DNA of 13,453 nucleotides from assembly GCA_016207445.1 (NCBI GenBank), contig JACQPS010000113.1, forward strand, positions 1-13,453. The letters are read 5' to 3'. The translations under genes and the position numbers were made by a program. Positions within the stretch are counted from its first letter, which is position 1; every line of letters begins with the position of its first letter. Positions 1 to 7,456 of this stretch are shown piece after piece. Below the pieces are notes generated by a model that ran no database searches, was not told where the DNA came from, and was given only the letters and a program-made list of their open reading frames with translations. Source of the stretch: Gemmatimonadota bacterium (lineage in GTDB: Bacteria; Gemmatimonadota; Gemmatimonadetes; Longimicrobiales; RSA9).

Positions 1-819
1 CCCGCCCTGGTCGACGGCGACGTCGACCACGACCGACCCGTGCTTCATCCGCGCCAGGTCTTCCCTGCGCACCAGGTTGGGCGCTTTCGCGCCCGGGAGC
101 AGCACCGCCCCGATCAGCAGGTCCGCCTTCTCGAGCTGCGCCAGGATGTTGTGCCGGTTCGAGTAGAGCAGCGTCACGTTCGGCGGCATCACGTCGGCCA
201 GGTAGCGCAGCCGGTTCAGCGACACGTCCAGGATGACGACCCGGGCGCCCAGCCCCGCCGCCATCCTCGCCGCGTTCGACCCCACGATGCCGCCGCCCAG
301 GATCACCACCGTGGCCGGCTCGACGCCGGGCACGCCGGCCAGCAGGATGCCGCGCCCGCCGAAGAACATTTCCAGGTACTTGGCACCTTCCTGTACCGCC
401 ATCCGCCCCGCCACCTCGCTCATGGGCGTGAGCAGAGGCAGCTCGCCCGTCGGCAGCTGGACCGTCTCGTAGGCGATCGCGATCGCGCCCGATTCCATCA
501 GCGCACGCGTGAGCCGCTCGGACGCTGCGAAATGAAAGTAGGTGAAGATCACTTGCTCGGAGCGCATCAACTTCCACTCCGACTCGATCGGCTCCTTGAC
601 CTTGAGGATCATCTCGGCCTTCGACCATGCCTCCCGCGCGCTCTCCACGATGCTCGCGCCCGCTGCGCGGTACGCCGCGTCGTCGAAACCGCTCCCGACT
701 CCCGCGTTCCGCTCCACCAGCACGCGGTGCCCCGCCTGCACCAGCGCGTCCGCGCCGGCGGGAATGAGAGCTACGCGGTTCTCGTTCGCTTTGATCTCCT
801 TCGGGACGCCGATGATCAT
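1..819 (-). CDS. ald: Alanine dehydrogenase, 3' end cut by window edge
   Basis: NAD-dependent L-alanine dehydrogenase, interconverting L-alanine and pyruvate plus ammonia in the cytoplasm. The first 273 codons are present; the family is about 370 residues, so roughly the last 100 lie outside the window. The start ATG begins the family-typical MIIGVPKEIKANENRV. Family active-site positions are all visible: Arg15, Lys75 (in the KVKEP motif), His96 (FHFAA) and Asp270 (VDQGG), the last just before the edge. The Rossmann glycine motif GGGIVG occurs in the middle of the protein. An AAGG lies 4 nt before the ATG, a modest ribosome-binding site. It follows the M16 peptidase gene by 146 bp, a gap holding an inverted heptad repeat, so it may be a separate transcription unit. 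Identity is very secure from motifs; its absence from a list of complete reading frames is only because the stop is outside. Confidence 0.96.
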   Translation of the reverse strand, partial: MIIGVPKEIKANENRVALIPAGADALVQAGHRVLVERNAGVGSGFDDAAYRAAGASIVESAREAWSKAEMILKVKEPIESEWKLMRSEQVIFTYFHFAASERLTRALMESGAIAIAYETVQLPTGELPLLTPMSEVAGRMAVQEGAKYLEMFFGGRGILLAGVPGVEPATVVILGGGIVGSNAARMAAGLGARVVILDVSLNRLRYLADVMPPNVTLLYSNRHNILAQLEKADLLIGAVLLPGAKAPNLVRREDLARMKHGSVVVDVAVDQGG

Positions 820-852
820 CTGGCCTTGCTCAGGTTAGCGCGACCATTAGTT

Positions 853-961
853 CACTGTGAACAGTTTACAGTTGACAGTGTTCGTCGGCGGCGGCCACCT
901 GCCTGGGATTCTATGGAGCGCCTCCATGCCGTCCGACTGTCAACTGTCAACTGTCAACTGT
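853..961. repeat. Inverted 7-bp-period repeat between M16 gene and ald
   Basis: The right arm has three exact tandem copies of CAACTGT (941-961), preceded by a partial copy. The left arm (854-881) has the same unit in opposite orientation, degenerate: ACAGTTT, ACAGTTG, ACAGTGT. Positions 861-880 can pair with 935-954 at 18 of 20 bases, with a 54-base interior. The interior contains a smaller hairpin (ATGGAG 913-918 with CTCCAT 922-927). A short palindrome TTCACTGTGAA sits at 851-861. The array ends 5 bases short of the M16 stop codon. Function is unknown; it could be a dispersed extragenic repeat, a transcript-end hairpin or a binding site. Confidence 0.8.
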
Positions 962-965
962 CGAC

Positions 966-2201
966 TCACTCGGGCCCCAGCCGCAGCACGACCTGACGTT
1001 CCGGATCCAGAATCTCCGCGGCCAGGGCGCTCACGTCCCGCTGCGTCACGGCATCGATCCTGGCTATGAGCTCGTCGACCGTCAGGTACGGCTCGTCGTA
1101 CAGGGCGACGCCGGCCAGCCGGTGCAGGCGGGCGCTGGTCGATTCCAGCGACAGCACCATCTGGCCCTTCACCTGTCCCTTCACGTCCTCCAGCTCTCCC
1201 GCGCCCAGGCCGTCACGCACGAGCCGCTGGTACTCCTCCCGGACCACATCCGCCGCACGCTCGGCCCACTCGGGGCGCGTTCCCACGTACACGCCCGCGA
1301 CGCCGCCGTGGCGGTAAAATGTCTGGTAGGAGTAGACGGAGTACGCCAGCCCGAGCTCTTCGCGCACGCGCTGGAAGAGCCGCGAGCTCATGCCGCCCCC
1401 CAGCGCCGTGGACAACAGGATCAGAGCGTAACGTCGGGGATCGCCGTGGCCGAACGTCTGCGTACCGAACACAAGATGCGCCTGCGCCGTCGAGCGCGCT
1501 ACCCGCACTTCGCACGGCGCGGCCTCGCTCGGGGCGGGCACCGCCACCGCGCCTGCGCGAGCGGCCGCTTCGGACCACAGAGCGGCCACGCGCTCGAGGA
1601 AGGGGCCGTGGCGCACGTTGCCCGCCGCGGCGACGATCAGGTTCGGGCGCGCATACGCGGCCGCGTGCACCCGCCGCAGGTCGTCGGCGGTGAGCCGCGC
1701 CACCGTCTCGCGCGTGCCCAGGATGTTGTAGCCGTAGGGGTGGTCGCCCCAGAGCGCGGCCGAGTGGAGATCGAAGACGAGATCGTCTGGCGTGTCCTCA
1801 ACCGTTGCGATCTCCTCCAGCACGACCTCCCGCTCGAGCTCCAGATCCTCGTCGCGCAGGAGCGGCTGGAGTACCAGGTCGGCCAGCACCTCCAGCGCGG
1901 TATCCAGATGCGCATCGAGCACGCGCGCCTGAAAGCTCGTGTGCTCGCGGGTGGTGTAGGCGTCCAGCGACCCGCCCAGTCGCTCCAGCACCAGCGCGAT
2001 TTCGCGCGCGCTCCGCCGCCGGGTCCCCTTGAACACCATGTGCTCGAGGAGATGGCTCACGCCCATCTCCGTGGGATCCTCGTGCACGGACCCGAAGCGG
2101 AGCCAAACGCCCACGGATGCCGACCGGACCTCCGGCATCTCCTCCGTGAGCACGATCAGCCCGTCCGCAAGCTCGGCGCGGGCGTAGCCGTCGATATGCA
2201 C
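966..2201 (-). CDS. M16-family zinc peptidase (insulinase/processing-peptidase-like)
   Basis: Predicted 411-residue zinc metallopeptidase of the pitrilysin/insulinase family, resembling the bacterial processing-protease-like proteins often encoded next to pnp (for example Bacillus YmxG/MlpA). The inverted zinc motif HLLEH lies at residues 50-54, and the third ligand Glu falls at residue 130 in VVLEEI, matching the family spacing of 76 after the second His. The C-terminal half has the usual second-domain features, including GGGMSSRLFQ and REELGLAYSV. I chose a GTG start 5 nt after the pnp stop: it begins just before the conserved region, has GAGG upstream (short 3-nt spacing), and no ATG fits. 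The reading frame stays open far upstream inside pnp, but that part has meaningless composition. Close spacing to pnp implies co-transcription. Substrate is unknown. Confidence 0.92.
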   Translation of the reverse strand: MHIDGYARAELADGLIVLTEEMPEVRSASVGVWLRFGSVHEDPTEMGVSHLLEHMVFKGTRRRSAREIALVLERLGGSLDAYTTREHTSFQARVLDAHLDTALEVLADLVLQPLLRDEDLELEREVVLEEIATVEDTPDDLVFDLHSAALWGDHPYGYNILGTRETVARLTADDLRRVHAAAYARPNLIVAAAGNVRHGPFLERVAALWSEAAARAGAVAVPAPSEAAPCEVRVARSTAQAHLVFGTQTFGHGDPRRYALILLSTALGGGMSSRLFQRVREELGLAYSVYSYQTFYRHGGVAGVYVGTRPEWAERAADVVREEYQRLVRDGLGAGELEDVKGQVKGQMVLSLESTSARLHRLAGVALYDEPYLTVDELIARIDAVTQRDVSALAAEILDPERQVVLRLGPE

Positions 2202-2206
2202 GCGCC

Positions 2207-4279
2207 TCAGAGTGCAGCCTTGCGCGACAGGCGCAGCCGCCCCTTCTCGTCCACCGAGAGGAGCTTGACCCGCGTCACATCCCCCTTCTTGACCACATCC
2301 TCGGTCTTCTCGGTGCGGCCTTCCTGCAGCTCGGAGATGTGCACGAGCCCCTCGACGCCCGGCAGGATCTCGACGAAGGCGCCGAACGACGTCGTCGACT
2401 TCACCACCCCCTCGTAGACCTTTCCGACCTCCGGCTCCTGCACGATCGCCGCGATGCGCTCGCGCGCGCGCTCGCCGCCCTCGCCCGACACGCTCGCGAT
2501 CGTCACCAGGCCGGAATCCTCGATGTTGATCTCCGCGCCCGTCTCCTCCTGGATCGCCCGGATCGTCTTCCCCTTCGGGCCGATGACTTCGCCGATCTTG
2601 TCCGGGTTGATCTGCATGGTGATGATGCGCGGCGCCCACTGCGACAGCTCGGTGCGGGCGGAGCTCAGCGTTCGATCCATCACGTCCAGGATGTACAGGC
2701 GCCCGATGCGCGCCTGCTCCAGCGCCGCGCGCATGAGGTCGACCGTCAGCCCCTCGATCTTGATGTCCATCTGGATCGAGGTCACGCCCTTGCGCGTGCC
2801 CGCCACCTTGAAGTCCATGTCGCCGAGCGCGTCCTCGAGGCCGAGGATGTCGGTGAGCACCGCCACCCGCTCGTCCTCCTTGATCAGCCCCATGGCAAGG
2901 CCGGCGCACGCGGCCCGCAATGGCACGCCCGCATCCATGAGCGCGAGGGATGCGCCGCACACCGAGGCCAGGGAGGAGGAGCCGTTCGACTCCAGGATGT
3001 CGGAAACCACGCGGATGGTGTACGGGAACTCCTCGTATGGCGGGAGCAGGGGTTGAATTGCCCGCTCCGCCAGCGCGCCGTGGCCGTACTCGCGCCGCGA
3101 CGTCCCCCGCACCGGCTTCACCTCCCCCGTCGCGAACGGCGGGAAGTTGTAATGCAGCATGAAGGACTTGGTGGTCTCCTGCGGCACGTCGATCGTGTCG
3201 ATGCGCTGCTCATCGGATGTCGTACCCAGCGTCACGACCGCGAGCGCCTGCGTCTGGCCACGCGTGAAGACGGCCGAGCCGTGCGTGCGCGGCAGCACGC
3301 CCACCTCAGCCGTGATCGGCCGGATCTCCTCCGGCGCGCGCCCATCCGCCCGCTCGCGCTTCTCCAGGATCTGCCGGCGCATGACCCGCTTCTCGATCTC
3401 GGCCAGTACCTCGCCAATGGCGGCGGACTGCTCCGGGAAGCGTTCCGCGAGCTGCGCCCTCACGTCTTCGCGTAGCGCCGCCAGCGCCTGGTTCCGCTCC
3501 GACTTCTCCTTCAGATTCAGCGCCTCGCCGACCCGGCTCTCCGCCAGCTCCTCGACCGTGCGGCGCACGTCCTCGGGAACGTGTGCGGGCGTCCACTCCA
3601 TCTTCGGCACGGAGATGTCGGTCAGGAAATCCTTCTGCAGCTCGATCAGCTCGCGGATCCCGCGGTGCGCCACCGTCAGCCCCTCGACCAGCTGCTCCTC
3701 CGGCAGCTCGATGGCGCCGCCCTCGACCATGGTGATCGCGCGCTCCGTTCCGGCCACCACGATGTCGACATCGCTGAACTCGAGCTGCTGGAACGTGGGG
3801 TTCAACACCCACTTCCCCTCGATCCGTCCGATGCGCACGCCCGCGACCAGCGTGTTGAACGGAATGCGCGACATGTTCAGCGCCGCCGACGCGCCCAGCA
3901 TTCCCAGCACGTCCGGGTCGTTCTCCTGGTCGGCCGAGAGCACGGTCGCGAAGATCTGCACCTCGTGCGTGAACCCGTCCGGGAAGAGCGGCCGGATCGG
4001 CCGGTCGATCAGGCGCGCCGTCAGAACCTCTCCCTCGCTCGGCCGGCCCTCCCGCTTGATGAAACCGCCCGGGATCTTGCCTGCCGCATAGCTTCGCTCA
4101 CGATACTCGACCGTCAGCGGGAAGAACGGCAGGGAGGTCGGCTCCTCCTGCACCGTGACCGTGACCAGCACCACCGTTTCGCCATACTGCACGACACACG
4201 AGCCGTGCGCCTGCTTCGCCAGGCGACCCGTTTCCACGCTCAGTCGCCGGCCGGCGAAACCCCGTTCCATCCTGTGCAT
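2207..4279 (-). CDS. pnp: Polyribonucleotide nucleotidyltransferase (PNPase)
   Basis: 3'-to-5' phosphorolytic exoribonuclease, normally trimeric and part of RNA-degrading complexes. The 690 residues carry the full order of domains: RNase PH-like 1 (about 10-215), helical linker, RNase PH-like 2 (about 310-545), KH (about 553-618, GPKG loop at 567-570) and S1 (about 619-690). Catalytic residues equivalent to E. coli Asp486, Asp492 and Lys494 are visible as Asp483, Asp489 and Lys491 in LEDALGDMDFK. It lacks the extended C-terminal tail some relatives have. The first ATG is preferred over one three codons later because AAGGA lies about 7 nt before it. It follows rpsO by 85 bp, as in many bacteria, but an intrinsic terminator occupies that gap. 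Confidence 0.98.
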   Translation of the reverse strand: MHRMERGFAGRRLSVETGRLAKQAHGSCVVQYGETVVLVTVTVQEEPTSLPFFPLTVEYRERSYAAGKIPGGFIKREGRPSEGEVLTARLIDRPIRPLFPDGFTHEVQIFATVLSADQENDPDVLGMLGASAALNMSRIPFNTLVAGVRIGRIEGKWVLNPTFQQLEFSDVDIVVAGTERAITMVEGGAIELPEEQLVEGLTVAHRGIRELIELQKDFLTDISVPKMEWTPAHVPEDVRRTVEELAESRVGEALNLKEKSERNQALAALREDVRAQLAERFPEQSAAIGEVLAEIEKRVMRRQILEKRERADGRAPEEIRPITAEVGVLPRTHGSAVFTRGQTQALAVVTLGTTSDEQRIDTIDVPQETTKSFMLHYNFPPFATGEVKPVRGTSRREYGHGALAERAIQPLLPPYEEFPYTIRVVSDILESNGSSSLASVCGASLALMDAGVPLRAACAGLAMGLIKEDERVAVLTDILGLEDALGDMDFKVAGTRKGVTSIQMDIKIEGLTVDLMRAALEQARIGRLYILDVMDRTLSSARTELSQWAPRIITMQINPDKIGEVIGPKGKTIRAIQEETGAEINIEDSGLVTIASVSGEGGERARERIAAIVQEPEVGKVYEGVVKSTTSFGAFVEILPGVEGLVHISELQEGRTEKTEDVVKKGDVTRVKLLSVDEKGRLRLSRKAAL

Positions 4280-4310
4280 AGCTGTTCCTTTTCCCCTGGA
4301 ATCCCACCCC

Positions 4311-4356
4311 GAAAAAACGCGAGAGCATCGGCCACCTGTCCGCCGATGCTCTCGCG
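4311..4356 (-). terminator. Intrinsic terminator between rpsO and pnp
   Basis: A perfect 15-bp stem (4318-4332 with 4342-4356) closes a 9-nt loop. On the minus strand it is followed at once by six T residues (4312-4317). It starts 9 nt after the rpsO stop and ends only about 32 nt before the pnp ATG. This is a textbook Rho-independent terminator for rpsO transcripts; pnp then depends on readthrough, processing, or a promoter inside or upstream of the hairpin. The opposite strand has no T tract, so orientation is clear. Confidence 0.9.
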
Positions 4357-4364
4357 CCGCATCT

Positions 4365-4625
4365 CTAGTGCCTCAGACCCAGCTCGTCGATCAGCTGCCG
4401 ATACTTCTCCACATGGGTGCGCCTCAAGTACTCCAGCAGCCGACGCCGTTTCCCGACCATCATCAGCAGGCCTCGGCGGCTGTGATGGTCCTTGGGATGA
4501 TCCCGGAAGTGGTCGGTGAGCTCGTTGATGCGCGCCGTGAGCAGCGCGATCTGGACGGGAGCGCTCCCCCGGTCGTTCGGGTGGAGCTGGTACTTGCGGA
4601 TGATGTCGTCCTTGGCGACCGCCAT
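4365..4625 (-). CDS. rpsO: 30S ribosomal protein S15
   Basis: Small-subunit protein that binds the central domain of 16S rRNA early in 30S assembly and bridges to the large subunit. It has 86 residues against the usual 88-89. Characteristic segments are present: HPNDRGSAPVQIALLTARIN near the N-terminus, then the DHHSRRGLLMMVGKRRRLL signature and the closing YRQLIDELGLRH. The start is fixed by a strong GAGGAGG 5 nt before the ATG. It sits 60 bp after ribF and just ahead of pnp, a very common bacterial order. In E. coli S15 represses its own translation through a leader structure; I did not resolve an equivalent here. Confidence 0.99.
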   Translation of the reverse strand: MAVAKDDIIRKYQLHPNDRGSAPVQIALLTARINELTDHFRDHPKDHHSRRGLLMMVGKRRRLLEYLRRTHVEKYRQLIDELGLRH

Positions 4626-4685
4626 GGTGCCTCCTCGAGAGTCTACGCTGGTCGGGAAGCGAGAAGTTGCTTCATTATCAAGCGG

Positions 4686-5711
4686 TTAATCTAGCGGCGC
4701 CGCCCGCACCTGACAAGCCGCCCCGCCGGAGGCGAAGACGCGACGCGCGGCGGCGCAGTCTTCCTGCATGGCGGCGACCAGCTCCGCGGTGCTGGCGAAG
4801 GCGTGCACCTCGCGGATGCGGGCGCAGAAGTCGACGCGCACGACCTCGCCGTAAATGTCGCAGTCGAAGTCGAAGAGGTGGAGCTCCACCGACGGGGGCG
4901 AGCCGGCGAAGGTGGGACGCGGACCGAGATGCAGCACGCCCTGCGCGGCGGCCTCGCGGAGCAGGGCGCGCACGGCGTAGATGCCCTCGCGCGGGAGCAG
5001 CTTGTCCGCCTCGGGCACGCTCAGGTTCGCGGTCGGAAACCCGAGGCTCTTTCCGCGCCCTTCGCCGCGGACCACGACGCCTCGGAGGGAGTAGGGGCGT
5101 CCGAGCCCGGCGGCGGCGGCGGCGGTGTCGCCCTGGTCGAGGGCGTGGCGGATCCTGGTGGACGAGATGGGGGCGCCATCGAGGAGCACGGCCGGAACGA
5201 CGTGCACGGGAAAGCCCAGCTCCCGTCCCAGGCGCTGGAGCGTGGCCACATCGCCGCTGCGGCCGCGACCCAGGCCGTGGTCATAGCCAATGACCAGCTC
5301 ACACAGCTGCAGGCGCGCCAGCAGGACTTCCTCCACGAACTCTCGCGGCGAATAGGCGGCGAGCGTCGGCGTGAAGGGCAGGAAGACGACGTAGTCGAGC
5401 CCGGCTTCCGCCAGGATCTCTTTCTTTTCCAGCTGCGTGGTGAGCAGGCGGGGTGCGACCTCCGGGTGCACGATGCGAAGCGGATGCGGGTGGAACGTCA
5501 GCAGCACGCTCGCTGCGCCGCGCGCCTCCGCCCGCTGCTTGACCTCGTCCAACACCTGCCAGTGGCCGCGATGCACGCCATCGAAGGTACCGACCGTGAT
5601 CACGGTGCCGCCCGGGAGGCGCGGCAGTCCTGAAGTCCGCTCGGCGCGCGGCCGCGGCACTGGTTCCGGTCGCGCGTGCGTGCGGCGGCTCGGCGTCGCT
5701 CGCTCAGGCAT
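4686..5711 (-). CDS. ribF: Bifunctional riboflavin kinase / FAD synthetase
   Basis: Converts riboflavin to FMN and then FAD in the cytoplasm. The 341-residue protein has an N-terminal nucleotidyltransferase domain: GTFDGVHRGH at residues 41-50, the HPHP segment, GYDHGLGRGRSGD and ISSTRIR. The C-terminal flavokinase domain contains GKSLGFPTANL and GIYAVRA. The chosen ATG overlaps the end of truB by 8 bp, suggesting translational coupling. This leaves about 40 residues before the first motif, somewhat longer than usual, so a later start cannot be excluded. Only a distant AAGG is seen upstream. Open frame farther upstream runs across truB and is not coding. truB-ribF-rpsO is a standard order in this conserved cluster. 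Confidence 0.95.
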   Translation of the reverse strand: MPERATPSRRTHARPEPVPRPRAERTSGLPRLPGGTVITVGTFDGVHRGHWQVLDEVKQRAEARGAASVLLTFHPHPLRIVHPEVAPRLLTTQLEKKEILAEAGLDYVVFLPFTPTLAAYSPREFVEEVLLARLQLCELVIGYDHGLGRGRSGDVATLQRLGRELGFPVHVVPAVLLDGAPISSTRIRHALDQGDTAAAAAGLGRPYSLRGVVVRGEGRGKSLGFPTANLSVPEADKLLPREGIYAVRALLREAAAQGVLHLGPRPTFAGSPPSVELHLFDFDCDIYGEVVRVDFCARIREVHAFASTAELVAAMQEDCAAARRVFASGGAACQVRAAPLD

Positions 5712-6591
5712 CGTGGAAGACCTTGCGCGGCCGCAGCCGCCCGTCCACGGCCTCGCCCACCGCGAGCAACTCACCCCGCCACGCCGCGAGCACCACGCCC
5801 TCGCGGGGCGCGCCGTCCGGCAACGTGATGGGGACGCCATTGCGGAGCCCGGCGCGTGCGCCCTCATCCGTGATCTCGACCGCCGGCAGATGCGCCAGGA
5901 CCGCGAGCGGCGTGAGCCAGGCGCGAGCGCGCGCCTCCGCATCCTCCAGCGCGTCGAGCGGGAGTGCCCCGGCGACCTCGTGCGGCCCGATGCGCGTGCG
6001 GCGCAGCGTGACGAGGTGGGCGCCCGTCCCGAGAGCCACGCCCGCATCCCGCGCCATGGCGCGGACGTACGTGCCGCTCGAGCACTCGACCTCGAAATGA
6101 ACGTCCGGAAGCTCCAGCACGAGAATCTCCAGCCGGTGGATGGTCACGGGCACTGGTGCGGGGGCGAGCGCTTCGCCGCGGCGCGCGCGCCGGTACAGCC
6201 GCTCGCCTTCGAGCCGCTTGGCGGAGAATGCCGGCGGCACCTGCAGCCGCTCGCCCTGCTGTTCGGTGAATGCGGCCTCGACTGCGGCCGCGCTCAGCTC
6301 GCGCCACCGCTCGGAACGCGCGAGCTCGCGGCCTGTGCGATCGTCCGTGTCCGTCGTCACACCCAATCGCGCCACCGCGCGATACGTCTTGCCGAGACGA
6401 CTCAGGTACTCGGCGAGGCGCGTCGCCCGGCCGACACACAGGAGCAGCAGCCCGGACGCGAACGGGTCGAGCGTGCCGGTGTGTCCGACGCGCCGAATCC
6501 GCAGCGCCCTGCGCACGCCGGCCACCACGTCGTGCGACGTGGGCCCCTCCGGCTTGTCCACCGGCAACACACCGTTCGGCTCGCCGTTCAC
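5704..6591 (-). CDS. truB: tRNA pseudouridine-55 synthase
   Basis: Makes pseudouridine 55 in the T-loop of tRNAs. The 295-residue reading starts at a GTG 13 nt after the rbfA stop. It begins the family pattern GVLPVDKPEGPTSHDVV and reaches GHTGTLDPFASGLLL, in which Asp42 is the catalytic aspartate. KTYRAVARLGVTTDTDD and the later SSGTYVRAMARDAG motif follow. The C-terminal part is a short PUA-like region. Length matches the family (about 300). The longer open frame that overlaps rbfA in another frame has no similarity to TruB. The purine-rich GGCGGAAG just before GTG may serve as a weak ribosome-binding site. It overlaps ribF by 8 bp. Confidence 0.96.
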   Translation of the reverse strand: MNGEPNGVLPVDKPEGPTSHDVVAGVRRALRIRRVGHTGTLDPFASGLLLLCVGRATRLAEYLSRLGKTYRAVARLGVTTDTDDRTGRELARSERWRELSAAAVEAAFTEQQGERLQVPPAFSAKRLEGERLYRRARRGEALAPAPVPVTIHRLEILVLELPDVHFEVECSSGTYVRAMARDAGVALGTGAHLVTLRRTRIGPHEVAGALPLDALEDAEARARAWLTPLAVLAHLPAVEITDEGARAGLRNGVPITLPDGAPREGVVLAAWRGELLAVGEAVDGRLRPRKVFHDA

Positions 6592-6604
6592 GCTTCCGCC
6601 CGGC

Positions 6605-6991
6605 TCAGCCGGCCTCCTGCCCCGGCGCGGGCGCCCCGCTCTCGTCCGCTCGATCCGATCGCAGTTCGCGAAGCAGCCGCTCGATGCGCAGCGCCTGCTC
6701 CAACGCACGGTCGATCTCGAAGTGCAGCTCGGGGACGCGCCGGATGCGCAGCCGCCGGCCGAGCTCGCCCCTGAGGTACGGCGCGGCGGCGCGCAGCCCC
6801 TCGAGCGTTTGCTCTTTTTCCGCGGCGTCGCCCAGCGTGCTGATGTATACGCGAGCATACGCCAGGTCCGGCGTGACGTCCACCTCGGTGACGGTCACCG
6901 TGCCCACGCGCGGGTCGCGCACCTCCTGCCGGAGGAGTTCGGTGATCTCCCGCCGGAACTGCTCGTTCAGTCGCGCGAGCCGTTTGCTCAT
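6605..6991 (-). CDS. rbfA: Ribosome-binding factor A
   Basis: Late 30S assembly factor with a KH-like fold that binds near helix 1 and the 3' end of 16S rRNA. The 128 residues begin MSKRLARLNEQFRREITELL and contain DPRVGTVTVTEVDVTPDL and ARVYIS, all typical of RbfA, followed by RRVPELHFEID near the C-terminus. A short Ser/Ala/Pro-rich tail ends the protein. The ATG is preceded by purine-rich GGGAAGGG with a somewhat long gap. It lies 114 bp after ylxP, a gap holding a terminator-like hairpin, and 13 nt before truB. Confidence 0.97.
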   Translation of the reverse strand: MSKRLARLNEQFRREITELLRQEVRDPRVGTVTVTEVDVTPDLAYARVYISTLGDAAEKEQTLEGLRAAAPYLRGELGRRLRIRRVPELHFEIDRALEQALRIERLLRELRSDRADESGAPAPGQEAG

Positions 6992-7071
6992 CCGCGCCTA
7001 CCCTTCCCGGCTTGTCGCCTCTCGCCCGCCGGTGTCAACGAGACCGACCCCGCCGACGAAGAACTGCATAG

Positions 7072-7103
7072 AAAAACGCAGGGGGGCCGGCGCCGCCCTG
7101 CGT
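7072..7103 (-). terminator. Terminator-like hairpin between ylxP and rbfA
   Basis: On the minus strand ACGCAGGG (complement of 7096-7103) pairs with CCCTGCGT (complement of 7076-7083), an 8-bp stem. It can extend inward by three more G-C pairs past one mismatch. The stem runs straight into five T residues (7072-7076). It begins 2 nt after the ylxP stop codon. It resembles an intrinsic terminator inside the operon, so genes from rbfA on may be lowered relative to infB, or need NusA-dependent readthrough or their own start site. Confidence 0.75.
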
Positions 7104-7105
7104 CG

Positions 7106-7387
7106 TCAATAGAAGATGCGATAGCTGTCGATGATCCGGGCTCGCGCCTCGCCCGCGACCAGATGATCCGTGCTGTCCAGCACCGACTCCGCCTGTCGCC
7201 GCTCGGTGGCGACCACGCAGGCGGTGAGCTCTGCACGCTGCCAGAGCTGCTGGTGCCCCGTTTCCGCCACGGAAACGTTGAACCGGTCGTGCAGGCGGTC
7301 TTTGAGGCTCTTGAGGACGGCTCGCTTGTCCTTGAGCGACTGGCAGCCGAAGACCTCCAGCTCCCAGCCGATCACGCCGACCACCAT
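7106..7387 (-). CDS. ylxP: DUF503 family protein (YlxP-like)
   Basis: Small cytoplasmic protein of 93 residues, the usual size for DUF503. Recognised by the opening MVVGVIGWELEVFGCQSLKDKR, where the LKDKR motif and the hydrophobic beta-strand start are characteristic. NVSVAETGHQQLWQRAEL in the middle is the other signature. Its position between infB and rbfA is exactly that of Bacillus ylxP. The molecular role of the family is not firmly established; the constant neighbourhood suggests a part in ribosome assembly or initiation. It starts 69 bp after infB; a GGAACGGG stretch precedes the ATG. The symbol is used by similarity in sequence pattern and place. Confidence 0.93.
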   Translation of the reverse strand: MVVGVIGWELEVFGCQSLKDKRAVLKSLKDRLHDRFNVSVAETGHQQLWQRAELTACVVATERRQAESVLDSTDHLVAGEARARIIDSYRIFY

Positions 7388-7456
7388 GCCCGTTCCGTCA
7401 GCAGGGATCAGCGGGCCTCAGCCACAGCCGAGCGCTCGCCGCCGTTCCCGGTCCTC

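Noticed and set aside
940..960. TTGACA copies in the heptad array as an ald promoter.
   Set aside because: The nearest -10-like TAGAAT is 24 bp from the last TTGACA, too far; the copies are explained by the repeat itself.
853..961. A CRISPR array.
   Set aside because: The repeat unit is 7 bp with no spacers; there are no cas genes nearby.
2202..2960. An upstream extension of the M16 peptidase frame into pnp, giving a 664-residue protein.
   Set aside because: The added part overlaps pnp in another frame, is Arg/Gly/His-rich without any motif, and the peptidase domain is complete from the GTG at 2201.
4674..4679. GATAAT on the minus strand in the ribF-rpsO gap as the -10 of an rpsO promoter.
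   Set aside because: No -35 element at a suitable distance; kept only as a weak possibility for rpsO transcription.
5712..6047. An upstream extension of the ribF frame into truB.
   Set aside because: It overlaps truB in another frame with Arg/Ser-rich noise; the ATG overlapping the truB stop gives a family-like length.
7033..7038. A perfect minus-strand TTGACA in the ylxP-rbfA gap as a promoter -35 element.
   Set aside because: At 16-18 bp downstream the sequence is GC-rich with no reasonable -10 element.
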